Below are positions 34,561-43,056 of a stretch of DNA of 64,000 nt, one piece after another. This stretch comes from Theionarchaea archaeon (GTDB lineage Archaea > Methanobacteriota_B > Thermococci > Methanofastidiosales > SZ-28-30). Location of the stretch: the NCBI GenBank assembly GCA_018992685.1, contig JACVGT010000019.1:62001-126000 (forward strand), given 5' to 3'. The position numbers and the translations under genes were made by a program. Under the pieces are notes generated by a model that saw only the letters and a program-made list of their open reading frames with translations, was not told the origin of the DNA and made no database searches. Numbering within the stretch: position 1 is the stretch's first letter; the number at the start of each line of letters is the position of its first letter.

Positions 34561-34900
34561 CGATTCTCTCAGATCAAGACCAGAGTTATATCCTCCTACC
34601 TTTCCTTTTTTGCAGAAAACATCTTTGTCTTCGGTGGTTTGCTGGTAGAATGGTTCTTTGCAGTTCGATTCTTTCATTACCTCATTGATGCAGACAACTT
34701 CTCACGTGGTGCCCTCCCCATAGGTCTGTCGACCTGTGTTCTGCCACTTCTCGTCACCTTGCCAGCATACGACATGGTCTGAACGTGTTTTCTGCACTTC
34801 ATGCAAGTATCTCCTGTTGTGGCTCTATCCTTGCGACCTCAGAGAGCGTGGGGGTGCACGTTTTTCCTGTGACACAAATGAAGACGCCGTGAAGAAAGGT
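34561..34900. other. Intergenic stretch with terminator
   Basis: A T-run (CCTTTTTT, 34604-34611) soon after the FIST stop is a likely terminator. The rest of the stretch carries no supported gene. Confidence 0.5.
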
Positions 34901-34910
34901 ATCTTTAAAA
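34901..34910 (+). promoter_or_regulatory. TATA-like box for the secreted helical protein
   Basis: ATCTTTAAAA lies 23-32 bases before the ATG at 34933, with AAGGAGT between the two. Confidence 0.55.
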
Positions 34911-34932
34911 AGAAGGACGCAAAGGAGTAAAG

Positions 34933-35313
34933 ATGAAAGTGAAACTAGCAATACTCTTGGGCATACTTCTCCTATCCAGCTACCCAGTTGCTGGCCTTGC
35001 AGTCATACCGCCTCCTCCTCCCCCATCTGTTCCTCAGCCCCCGAATTCAAATAGCATGATGGCTCCTCTTGCTCAGAACAGGCTTTCAATCGTTCTTTCC
35101 TTACAGCAAGAAGCCTACGATCTTCTGGATCAGGCCAGTGAACAGGGACTGGACGTTGAGGATATTGCGAATTCCATTTCGGAAGCGGATGCCCTTGTGG
35201 AGAAAGCCAGACAGATTGTCCTGTCAAACCCCATTTCTGCCCTCAATATGCTGAGGGAAGCTGCTAAAATCTACGAAAAGGCAATATCAGACCTCGAGAC
35301 ACTCCTGAGTTAG
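34933..35313 (+). CDS. Small secreted proline-rich/helical protein, unknown
   Basis: The 126-residue protein has a signal peptide (MKVKLAILLGILLLSSYPVAG), a run of proline residues (IPPPPPPSVPQPP) and then a helical tail with heptad-like leucine spacing (AYDLLDQASEQGLDVEDI, ADALVEKARQIV, ALNMLREAAKIYEKAI). The tail resembles TPR-like or coiled helices, but no family is named. A strong ribosome site and terminator frame the gene. It stops with TAG. Confidence 0.7.
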   Translation: MKVKLAILLGILLLSSYPVAGLAVIPPPPPPSVPQPPNSNSMMAPLAQNRLSIVLSLQQEAYDLLDQASEQGLDVEDIANSISEADALVEKARQIVLSNPISALNMLREAAKIYEKAISDLETLLS

Positions 35314-35342
35314 GTTTTATTTCTATTTTCTTATTTTTGTTC
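35314..35342 (+). terminator. Oligo-T terminator
   Basis: Several T-blocks (GGTTTTATTTC, TATTTTC, TTATTTTTG) follow immediately after the stop at 35313, the typical archaeal intrinsic terminator. Confidence 0.6.
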
Positions 35343-35377
35343 ATTTCCACAGCCTTTGCTCACTCATGTCTACGAGG

Positions 35378-35821
35378 TTATGGTTCCTCCTTCGTGGTAA
35401 AGAAGCACCCACAGGTCACTGACTTTCCCACGCCTTTTACCTCCCTCAATCTGTCAATCACCAATTCGCCGATCTTTTCCAGGGAAGAAGATCGTACCTT
35501 GATCATAATGTCCCACTCCCCTGATATGAGATGGACCTCGCACACACCCTCCAATTCAGCAATCTTCTGTGCTACTTCCCGCTGCTTGACGTCCGCTGTG
35601 GGGAGGAATGAGACCAGAATAAAGGCAGTCACCGGGATTCCAATCTTTTTGTAATCAGGGATGACAGTGAACTTCTTGATTATTCCGTCCTGGATCATTT
35701 TCTTGATTCTGTGATGAACAGTTGTCCTGGGAATTCCCATCTTCTTGGAAATCTCCTTCGTTTTCAGTCGTGAATTGCTCTTCAACATCTTGATGATTGT
35801 CTCATCCTTATCATCCAACAT
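35378..35821 (-). CDS. AsnC/Lrp-family transcription regulator
   Basis: The 147-residue protein has the Lrp layout: an N-terminal HTH (LDDKDETIIKMLKSNSRLKT, KEISKKMGIPRTTVHHRIKKM) and a C-terminal RAM ligand-binding domain (GIPVTAFILVSF, LEGVCEVHLISGEWDIMIKV). Such regulators bind amino acids and control amino acid and central carbon genes. The ATG at 35821 is chosen because the TATA-like box at 35841-35852 lies 20-31 bases upstream; a longer reading would start inside the promoter. It is divergent from the PEPCK-like gene, and an asparagine-synthetase-like gene lies 2 kb away. Confidence 0.93.
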   Translation of the reverse strand: MLDDKDETIIKMLKSNSRLKTKEISKKMGIPRTTVHHRIKKMIQDGIIKKFTVIPDYKKIGIPVTAFILVSFLPTADVKQREVAQKIAELEGVCEVHLISGEWDIMIKVRSSSLEKIGELVIDRLREVKGVGKSVTCGCFFTTKEEP

Positions 35822-35840
35822 GATTATCATAATGACAATT

Positions 35841-35852
35841 ACTATATATAAA
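35841..35852 (-). promoter_or_regulatory. TATA-like box for the Lrp gene
   Basis: The minus strand reads TTTATATATAGT, 20-31 bases before the ATG at 35821. Confidence 0.65.
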
Positions 35853-35894
35853 TGCTTGCATACATCCAACAATATGACCATTTTTTTATCCAAA

Positions 35895-35903
35895 AGTTTA
35901 AGA
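35895..35903 (+). promoter_or_regulatory. TATA-like box for the PEPCK-like gene
   Basis: AGTTTAAGA lies 18-26 bases before the ATG at 35921. It is 43 bases from the divergent Lrp TATA box, so an Lrp dimer bound here could affect both. Confidence 0.45.
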
Positions 35904-35920
35904 AGGGTTCCCGGACTACA

Positions 35921-37750
35921 ATGAGAATGCTTGAAGTAGAGCCAGGGTACTACCTGGATGAATCCCAGGTGATGGTAGCCCCACAGGACCAGGATTTCAT
36001 GTCACTGTTGAAAGACTACTATGTCATAACGAAAGATGGTCAGTACCTGTTTGCTTCCCAACAGACAGGAAGAAGGCCTGACAGAGTCTTCTATATGGTG
36101 CCTCCGGGGTACAGGCTGGGAAAGAACCAGAAAGCTTTTGACCCGGAGACAGGACACCAGCTCTACGCCATTGTGAAAGAGTATCTCAGAACCGTTCCTA
36201 CCATCGTTCAGGATGGAATTCAGGGGGATCCGGGATATGAAACGGGGATCAGGGTGGTCATAAGCATAGAGAATCCACACAGTGCGTATCTTGGTTGGTT
36301 TGGAAAGCTGATGATTTTTCCTCCCAAAAAGTCCGTGAAGGTGAGCTGCTTCAACTACATTGTACCAGAAAGACTTCCCACACGGTACATCACGAAGATC
36401 AGGAGCGTCTGGCCTGATTACAGCCCCGGTGAGCCCATTACGCTGTATGACTTTACTGGCATTGAAACGGATGTACGACGGGTGATCAGTCTGGGAGTGG
36501 ACTACTTCGGTGGTGCCTACAAGAAGCCCAACCTGACAATGGTGTGGAACAGGGGGGAGTATGACGGTCTCATATCATACCATGCTGGATGTACAAGGGA
36601 CATGGTCATGAAAGGACTGAGTGGTACGGGGAAGACCACGCTCACGGTGGGACCAACCATTGAACAAGATGACGCACTGCTTGGAATTCCCGAATACACC
36701 AACGGAAGAATCGCCCGTGTCCGTATCATAGGACTGGAGGCTGCAAGCTTCGCTAAATCAGAAGAACTCACCCCGGAAAGCCCCGAGTGGGAAGGGTTGA
36801 TGAAATCCAGGTCCGTGGAATCAGGAACCCGCCACATTGTCCTGGCCCTGAATATTGATTGTGAGGGTGTGTTCTTTGTCACAAGGACAAGCGGCAATCA
36901 CAGAGTCAGAGTCCCCCTGAAAATACCGGGACATCCCATTGGCTCACTCCTGTGCACAGACTATACACAGAGCAGGACCACCAATGGACGATTCATCTTC
37001 CAGTTCAACGAGCTTAATAAAGAGTGGAGCAGGGAGCCCCTGTACCTGAGATGCGAAGGTCTTGCTTTCAAGAGAGCCACCATTCTTGATCCCGTATTCC
37101 GGGTCCTTGACCCTCTCATGGCTGTCGCCCTAGACAGTGCCTGCGAGACCAAGATAACCTCAGCCATTGCTGGCCAGACAATTGGAAAAAAAGTCATGTC
37201 CTATGCCGCAACTGATTTCATGGCAGGCGAGGAATCCCGTCAGGCTCTGCTGAAGCTGACAGTATATCAGGATCTGGGACTGGATTTCTCAGGGGGCCTG
37301 TTGTTCTTCATAGTGAATTCCGGATACTATGGAAGTACAGAGAGGAAAAAAGGAGAGAAGATACCAGTGAAGGACACGAAGAGACTCATCGATCTAGTCA
37401 TCCATAAGAGAATTAAGAAGTGGCTGCCACATCCCATTTTCAGGTATCTGATTCCGCACCCAGAAGAACTTGAATGTGAACACTGCATAAAAAACTACGC
37501 ACGACGGTTTAATCCCCTGAATTACTACAGCCCTGAGAAGGTCCTGGAGCTGGCAAGAAGGGACATAAAAGAGAGAACAGCCTTTCTGGAGGGGCTATTC
37601 GGTAATGAAGAGGGCGGAGACGAACTATATGAGGTTATCCATGTGTGGGACTCACTTGACCTTCCCACTGTCGATGAGCTGGAGGCTTTCTATGAAGCAC
37701 ACTATGCTGTAACCGAGGAACCCCTGACTCAGGCTCTTTACTGGTTTTGA
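35921..37750 (+). CDS. Phosphoenolpyruvate carboxykinase (ATP)-like protein
   Basis: The 609-residue protein follows the ATP-type PEPCK plan. It has an N-terminal substrate region (NPHSAYLGWFGKLMIFPP), a phosphate loop KGLSGTGKTTLT (residues about 231-242) matching the family signature, an acidic segment EQDDALLG in place of the usual LIGDDEHxW, and a C-terminal FFIVNSGYYGST with VKDTKRLIDLVI like the conserved NTGW...IKDTR block. The long middle insert and altered metal segment make it a distant member. Classical enzymes turn oxaloacetate and ATP into phosphoenolpyruvate and CO2; here the substrate may differ. A cysteine pair near the end (ECEHCIKNY) could bind zinc. The ATG at 35921 is supported by a TATA box. 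Confidence 0.8.
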   Translation: MRMLEVEPGYYLDESQVMVAPQDQDFMSLLKDYYVITKDGQYLFASQQTGRRPDRVFYMVPPGYRLGKNQKAFDPETGHQLYAIVKEYLRTVPTIVQDGIQGDPGYETGIRVVISIENPHSAYLGWFGKLMIFPPKKSVKVSCFNYIVPERLPTRYITKIRSVWPDYSPGEPITLYDFTGIETDVRRVISLGVDYFGGAYKKPNLTMVWNRGEYDGLISYHAGCTRDMVMKGLSGTGKTTLTVGPTIEQDDALLGIPEYTNGRIARVRIIGLEAASFAKSEELTPESPEWEGLMKSRSVESGTRHIVLALNIDCEGVFFVTRTSGNHRVRVPLKIPGHPIGSLLCTDYTQSRTTNGRFIFQFNELNKEWSREPLYLRCEGLAFKRATILDPVFRVLDPLMAVALDSACETKITSAIAGQTIGKKVMSYAATDFMAGEESRQALLKLTVYQDLGLDFSGGLLFFIVNSGYYGSTERKKGEKIPVKDTKRLIDLVIHKRIKKWLPHPIFRYLIPHPEELECEHCIKNYARRFNPLNYYSPEKVLELARRDIKERTAFLEGLFGNEEGGDELYEVIHVWDSLDLPTVDELEAFYEAHYAVTEEPLTQALYWF

Positions 37751-37817
37751 CACAAAGACAATATTTCGGTAAGGAATTGTACTTTTTTCAACATAGAGAC
37801 GACATTTTTAACAAAAT

Positions 37818-37828
37818 GTTTAATAAGG
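37818..37828 (+). promoter_or_regulatory. TATA-like box for the asparagine-synthetase-like gene
   Basis: GTTTAATAAGG lies 20-30 bases before the ATG at 37848. Confidence 0.5.
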
Positions 37829-37847
37829 TGGGGAATATGAACACTGT

Positions 37848-38784
37848 ATGAAATCAATCGAAGACGCTGTCAGATTCAGGTATTTGAATATACGCACTGA
37901 CAGGTCACGAGCTATCCTGAAGATACAACACGTACTCATAGGCGCCCTGAGAGAGTTCCTCACAGAACATGGATTCTGCCAGATTCTGGCACCTGTGGTG
38001 GGTCCAGTTACTGATCCGGGTATCAGAGGGGCTGGCATCGTTCACTTTGATTTTTATGGAACGTCCTACGCCATTATGAGCAGTATGATTCTGTACAAGC
38101 AAATGGCTTTGGGCGCTTTTGAGAGCATTTTTTCTCTGTCACCCAATGTGCGGCTTGAGGAAGCATCCACCATTGACACCGGAAGGCATCTGGCTGAATT
38201 CTACCAGCTTGACCTTGAGTCTGCCAGGAAGAGTTGCCAGGAGATGATGGACCTGGGAGAAGGAATGATATGTCACTCTATGGACGCAATACGAGAATGC
38301 TCGGAGGAACTGGATACCCTGGGCAGACATCTTCCTTCTTTACACCCCCCCCTTCAAGAGGATAGCCCATAGAACACTTGAAGAACAGCTGTCCATACAC
38401 GGTGAAATACCGTTTGAGAAAGAATATGATCTTTCCAGGGCTTCTTCAGAACCATTTTGGATCTATGATTATCCTGTGGGGTCTCGAGGGTTTTACTACC
38501 TGGAAAAAGATGGGGTTCTCAAGTCCATGGATTTGATCATGCCTGAAGGGTTTGGAGAAGTCATCTCCGGGGGAGAACGAGAGGTTAGATATGAGGAAGT
38601 GAGAAGGCTCCTCACGAAAGAGGGAATTGCTGATGAGTACTCCTGGTATCTGGATATGTTGAAGGCAGGTGTCCCGCCTTCAGCAGGATTTGGGTTGGGC
38701 ATTGAACGGTTTACACGCTATGTGTGCGGGCTGGACCACATCTGGGAGAGTTCCCCCTTCCCAAAAGTTCCCGGTATTCCATAA
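37848..38784 (+). pseudogene. Archaeal asparagine synthetase (AsnRS paralogue), frameshifted
   Basis: The gene encodes a class II aminoacyl-tRNA-synthetase-like core without an anticodon-binding domain, like the archaeal asparagine synthetase related to AsnRS (AS-AR), which makes asparagine from aspartate and ammonia. Motif 2-like LSPNVRLEEASTIDTGRHLAEFYQLDLE is interrupted in the list here by function, with the second half in the first frame and motif 3 GFGLGIERFTRYVCGL in another. The first frame ends at 38372. A run of eight C at 38345-38352 shifts the reading; with seven C the protein would run through to 38784 at about 311 residues. Either an assembly error or a real mutation could explain it. 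Confidence 0.85.
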
Positions 38785-38901
38785 TGGTGATGGATACGTG
38801 GTGACTCAGGGTTCCAGGAGCACAGGCAGGGGAATCTGCACTTTAATCTCCTGTAATTCGTGGATAGAGAAGAGAGGAGTCTGTCCTCCTCCACCACATT
38901 C

Positions 38902-39993
38902 TCAGAATTCTCGAGCAACAGGCCTGTGGGCATTCCATAGTTGAGCCGGATTGAGACAGGTGAATTCCTTTGAAAGGCAGGGAGCTATCAGTGACATAAC
39001 ATTCCCTCCACCACTGATCCATTTTTCCCACGCCTGTTTGGCGCGGCCGTCGGAAGCGTACAATCCCATGCTCTTGAACGGTTCCAGACTCTCCTGGTCG
39101 TACAGGAAACTCCATATCGCCAATTCCATTTCAAGGTCCTGAGTTAGCTTGAAAAACCTTTCAACAAATTCGGCTTGTTCTGATTCGCTGCTCTCCCAAC
39201 CTGGAGGACTGGAATCTGTGTGCTAGCCAATCTCAACAAATGCGATGGGGTTTTGTGTGTGCTGTTGAATGTCTGTGTAGTAGTCTGCGGGGATTTTTGA
39301 AGGCGTCTCATATATCAATCCCGGATAGGTGGTGAAGGCTGCAATGTCTGAAGCGAATCTATCAAGGAGGAACCAGTGAGCAGTCTCTGGATCATTTGCA
39401 CCGCCATATAATCCGCCGTTCAGTCCTTTCATTTTTTCCAGTTGAAAGACAGTGAAGACCACAGTGCTTGGTGACACTTCTTTCACTGCATCATACACCT
39501 CACGGTAGAGCGTGACGAATTTCTCAAAGTCAGCAGGGGACTTTTGATAGAGAACATTCACCTCAATGCCGAAGCCGAGATATTCGGGGCTATGTGTTCG
39601 GGCAAAGGTGACTGCACTGGTCACGTAAGTCTGGGTTGTCGCTTCATTCAGGGGGCGTGCTACCCTTCCAGTAGACTGTGTGAAAAATTGAGTTAATACG
39701 AGGGGAGTATAGTGGTAGGTTGAAGCCAAGTCTGTTATGACGGCTGGACCGCCCCTGTCTGTCTCAAGCTCAATCCAATCTCCAGTCCAGGATATGATTT
39801 CTCCTGCCAGGACCGCTTTCTCAAAGAACTCTGTGAAATCATCAGCCCGGAAGCTCTTTGGAGAAAGACTGACACCTTTCAGTGGAATGGATTCCCTTCT
39901 GGTTTCTGCCAGATGACTGTCTTCCTGCCCAATGCAGGTAGTCAGTAGGGCCACAATGACAAGGATGATCATTATTCCTGCTGGGTTCTTCAT
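38902..39993 (-). pseudogene. Glycoside-hydrolase-like lipoprotein gene interrupted by an in-frame UAG
   Basis: The frame starts with a lipoprotein signal (MIILVIVALLTTCIGQ) and encodes a TIM-barrel glycosidase-like protein, with a likely acid/base glutamate in GFGIEVNVLYQ and a nucleophile glutamate in AFVEIG. A TAG at 39223-39225 follows immediately. The same frame then continues for about 105 codons with sensible protein (SSPPGWESSESEQAEFVERF, MELAIWSFLYDQESLEPF, GLYASDGRAKQAWEKW). In such barrels a tryptophan usually follows E-I-G, so TAG may be a mutated TGG. At least 12 clear genes in this window end in TAG, which argues against routine pyrrolysine insertion. The shorter form is 256 residues. 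Confidence 0.7.
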
Positions 39994-40179
39994 GGCATCG
40001 TCTTGTTCTCACCAGTTAAGTGGTTTACCCTTGCAGGGCCAGGAGACCCAGAAGCTGAACCCAGAGATTCCAGTCCTCCCGGTGTTGCCTTCTTGTGCTG
40101 TAGCGACGGCATTCATTTCCGTGCCGGCCCCACCCTTGTGAACAAAAACCCTTTTGTAGGTCGAGGTCTGAGATAGCTC

Positions 40180-40704
40180 ATGAGGATCGCCATTACAGGG
40201 ACCCCGGGTGTGGGAAAGACTTCTGTAGCAAGAGAAATATCTGAAGCATTGGGACTAACCCTTATCGACATATCTGCAGTGGCTGAGAAAAGTGGGGCAG
40301 TAGTGGGAAAAGAAGAAGACAGTCTGGTGGTGGATGTAGAGACCGTGAAGAAATCTCTTGAATCGGTGGATAATATCGTTATCGATTCACATTTCGCAGA
40401 AATGTTCGATGTGGATTTCGTGTTTGTGCTGCGCTGTGAACCCTCGACTCTCTGTGAGAGATTGAAAGCGAGAGGATATTCACAGGAAAAGATACGGGAG
40501 AACGTTTTGGCCGAGATACTGGACTATTCTCTGCAAAATGCTCTCACATTTCACCAACCAGAGAAGATCTTTGAAATTCTTGAGAATCCTGTCCGAGAAA
40601 TAGTGAGTGTCATTAACAATCCAGATACCAAGAGAAGCGCAGCCTGTGGGAGTAAAACCCAGTTCCTCACTGAAGAGAATTTAGCCTTGGTGAGAGAATG
40701 CTAA
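40180..40704 (+). CDS. Adenylate kinase-like protein AK6/Fap7
   Basis: The 174-residue protein has a P-loop at the N-terminus (MRIAITGTPGVGKTSVAREI), a short NMP-binding region (VVDVETVKKSLESVDNIVIDSHFAEMF) and the lid region RCEPSTLCERLKARGYSQEKIRENVLAEI. This is the AK6/Fap7 family, which acts as an ATPase in maturation of the small ribosomal subunit and has adenylate kinase activity. The N-terminal core is typical; the last 40 residues are less conserved. The ATG at 40180 fits a start directly at the P-loop strand. Confidence 0.92.
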   Translation: MRIAITGTPGVGKTSVAREISEALGLTLIDISAVAEKSGAVVGKEEDSLVVDVETVKKSLESVDNIVIDSHFAEMFDVDFVFVLRCEPSTLCERLKARGYSQEKIRENVLAEILDYSLQNALTFHQPEKIFEILENPVREIVSVINNPDTKRSAACGSKTQFLTEENLALVREC

Positions 40705-40760
40705 CCTGTCTGCTGGAGGCAGGTTCATATGATGTGATGAAGACAGGATACTCACACCAT

Positions 40761-40773
40761 GAACCTTTTTTAG
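40761..40773 (+). promoter_or_regulatory. TATA-like box for the radical SAM photolyase-like gene
   Basis: GAACCTTTTTTAG lies 23-35 bases before the ATG at 40796. The match is weak. Confidence 0.35.
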
Positions 40774-40795
40774 CAATGGGAACGTAGGGTTCACA

Positions 40796-41629
40796 ATGAT
40801 CATTCGGGAGTTTGATCCCTGGAAGTCACGCCTGTGTACCTGTCCACCCAAATACTCTCTGAATCCCTACACAGGATGTGATCATCGATGTGTGTACTGT
40901 TATATTACGGGGTACATTACGAATGCTTTCCACTGCAGGCCAAAATCTGATCTGTTGACCAGTTTGAAAAGGGAATTGAAGAAGATCGACAGCCATAAAA
41001 TCATCTCTATGGCAAACAGTTCAGATCCCTACCCTCAGCTGGAGAGGAAGATGGAATTGACCAGGAAGGTGGTTCTCCTGTTTGCCAGGGAGAACTTCAT
41101 GTTCCACATTGTCACCAAGTCTGATCTCGTAACCCGGGACATTGATGTGTTGAAAGATGCAGCCTGCGCTGTTGCAATCACGATTACCACCATGGACGAG
41201 GTCCTTGCCAGGAGGCTGGAACCAGGGGCGCCTCCTCCTGAAAAGAGAGTTGAAGCACTGAGACGACTGAAAGAGAGCGGAATTCCAGTCTCTGTGAGAA
41301 TTGATCCCATTATCCCTGGGGTTACAGCCCCTGAAGAAGTGCTTCAACAGGTCCCCTTTGTCGACCATGTGACAGCTTCCACACTGAAACTGCGACCTGA
41401 TGCAATCAGGAGAATGATGGCAGCAGTTCCAGAGGTAATGGCAACTCTGAAACCCCTCTATACCGAAAGGATTGGAAATGCCCTGTACTTACCTGAAAGA
41501 GTCCGGTTTCATACGTTGAACTCACTTGAAAAAGCGTGCAGAGAGAACAACGTGTCATTTGGCACCTGCAGAGAAGGGTTGAACAGTGGAAGTAGCTGTG
41601 ATGGGAGTCATCTTATACGTGACAGGTGA
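40796..41629 (+). CDS. Radical SAM protein of the spore-photolyase-like (SplB/Rv2578c) group
   Basis: The 277-residue protein has the cluster motif in NPYTGCDHRCVYCYI (CxxxCxxC), then MANSSDPYPQLERKMELTRKVV, FHIVTKSDLVTRD, AITITTMDEVLARRLEPGAPPPEKR and RIDPIIPG. This block order is typical of the SPL-like family annotated as DNA repair photolyase. Most members are not true spore-photoproduct lyases and their substrate is unknown. It is convergent with the hydrogenase operon and unrelated to it by position. Confidence 0.9.
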   Translation: MIIREFDPWKSRLCTCPPKYSLNPYTGCDHRCVYCYITGYITNAFHCRPKSDLLTSLKRELKKIDSHKIISMANSSDPYPQLERKMELTRKVVLLFARENFMFHIVTKSDLVTRDIDVLKDAACAVAITITTMDEVLARRLEPGAPPPEKRVEALRRLKESGIPVSVRIDPIIPGVTAPEEVLQQVPFVDHVTASTLKLRPDAIRRMMAAVPEVMATLKPLYTERIGNALYLPERVRFHTLNSLEKACRENNVSFGTCREGLNSGSSCDGSHLIRDR

Positions 41630-41655
41630 GAGAGTTCCCACCGGGTGTAGTGCAA

Positions 41656-42168
41656 TCAGATAGGCTGAGAAGCCTCAATAGCCTCTCGGGCAAATTGGTC
41701 CTTCTTGCATGATATACAGTAAGATTCAATGTTGTTCCTGTCCTTATCAAGGAGTCCGACCTTTTCTATCTTCTTTCTGATCTCTTCCATGTGTCTCCTG
41801 GTAGTAATCACTTTCCCACATCCCTGACACAGGATAAGGTCATGTTCAATCTCATCATAGGACTCTGCCCTGTTTAAGGTGGCCATTTCAAACTTCTGGG
41901 TAAGGTTGATCCCCTCCCAGGGGCAGATATCCTGGCAGCTCCGGCAAAAAATGCACAACCCATGGTCGATTCTCATGGTCCTGGTCTTTTTCTCATCTAC
42001 AATGGTGATGGCCTTTGGGGGGCACACCGCAGCGCAGGCGCCGCACCCAACGCACTCATCGGTGAACTCTGTCCTCCCTCTGAATCCTTCAGGGGCTGGA
42101 GAAGGCTCAAACGGATATTTTACTGTAAAAGGTTTCTTAAACAAGGAAAATAGTGCTTCAAGTTCCAT
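41656..42168 (-). CDS. mbhN: Membrane-bound hydrogenase ferredoxin-type subunit MbhN
   Basis: The 170-residue protein has two [4Fe-4S] motifs (ECVGCGACAAVCPPKA and LCIFCRSCQDICPWEG) that relay electrons from ferredoxin to the hydrogenase small subunit. Two more Cys pairs follow (LILCQGCGK and SYCISCKKD) and may form a zinc site, as in other group 4 NuoI-like subunits. It is the last gene of the 15-gene operon. Its ATG overlaps the mbhM stop by one base (TAATG). Confidence 0.92.
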   Translation of the reverse strand: MELEALFSLFKKPFTVKYPFEPSPAPEGFRGRTEFTDECVGCGACAAVCPPKAITIVDEKKTRTMRIDHGLCIFCRSCQDICPWEGINLTQKFEMATLNRAESYDEIEHDLILCQGCGKVITTRRHMEEIRKKIEKVGLLDKDRNNIESYCISCKKDQFAREAIEASQPI

Positions 42169-43052
42169 TAAATCACCACCCTTACGAGATCAATGACTGC
42201 CAGAACCGCCATGTATTTCCAGAAGAAAACAAAACTCTGTTCTGTCTTCACCCTGGCTGAAATGACCTTGATAAAAATGAACAGGAGCCACAACAGCCCA
42301 CCAGTAATCAAGAACATCCACCAGTTCTGCCAGAAGAACAGGATAACTACCAGAGAGATCACCGTAAACACTTTGACCTGGTTGGAAAGGGTGAAAATTG
42401 CCAACCTGTACCCGGAGTACTCCACCAGAGGTCCTCCCAGAATTTCCTGTTCGGCTTCTGGTATGTCGAAGGGTTGCAACCCGATCTTGGCGGGTACAAT
42501 GCTCAAGAAGGCAATGCAGGCAAAGGGAAGCTGGTAGAACAACATGCCGTGAACTTCCTGGGCCTCAGCTATTCCTGTCAAGGAAAAACTGCCTGCCCTC
42601 ACTGCCACCGCCACAATGGAAATTGCCAGGGGCAGTTCATAGGCAAAGAGCTGGGTTACTTCTCTCGATCCTCCCACAGCGCCAAAGGGGCTGGCTGAAG
42701 AAAATCCTCCAACTGCCAGCATGATTGACGACATGTTCAGCACATAAATGACCACAATCACATCGCCAGCAAAGGACAGTCCCCACACCGGGAACAGCAT
42801 GGGCACCACCAGGATAGAAGCCAGAGCAATGATGGGAGCCCAGGTGAACAGAGCGCCCGCTTTCTCAGGCCTAACACTGTCTTTGGACAGTAACTTCACG
42901 AAATCATAGAAGGGCTGCAAAAATGGTGGGCCACGTCTGTTCTGCATGCGTGCTCTCACCTTTCGGTACATCCCTGCATACAGGAACGTCATCACCGAGG
43001 TGAATAACAGCCCCGGAATGATGAAAATCGAAATCAATGGATTGAGACTCAT
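42168..43052 (-). CDS. mbhM: Membrane-bound hydrogenase subunit MbhM (NuoH-like)
   Basis: The protein of about 294 residues has eight hydrophobic helices and the NuoH-type loops RRGPPFLQPFYDFVKLLSKD, SREVTQLFAYELPLAI and QPFDIPEAEQEILGGPLVEYSG. It anchors the hydrogenase arm in the membrane and couples electron transfer to the ion-pumping module. The ATG at 43052 comes four bases after the mbhL stop; a longer reading would overlap mbhL by some 60 bases. Confidence 0.93.
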   Translation of the reverse strand: MSLNPLISIFIIPGLLFTSVMTFLYAGMYRKVRARMQNRRGPPFLQPFYDFVKLLSKDSVRPEKAGALFTWAPIIALASILVVPMLFPVWGLSFAGDVIVVIYVLNMSSIMLAVGGFSSASPFGAVGGSREVTQLFAYELPLAISIVAVAVRAGSFSLTGIAEAQEVHGMLFYQLPFACIAFLSIVPAKIGLQPFDIPEAEQEILGGPLVEYSGYRLAIFTLSNQVKVFTVISLVVILFFWQNWWMFLITGGLLWLLFIFIKVISARVKTEQSFVFFWKYMAVLAVIDLVRVVI

Positions 43053-43056
43053 GATA

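Noticed and set aside
37755-37847. Possible CRISPR or repeat structure near T- and A-runs
   Set aside because: Only short AT runs and a TATA-like box; no repeated unit with spacers was found here or elsewhere in the window.
39223-39225. Pyrrolysine codon
   Set aside because: TAG is a frequent normal stop in this window (at least 12 genes), while pyrrolysine users avoid it. No pyl gene is seen, so it is kept only as a low-probability option.
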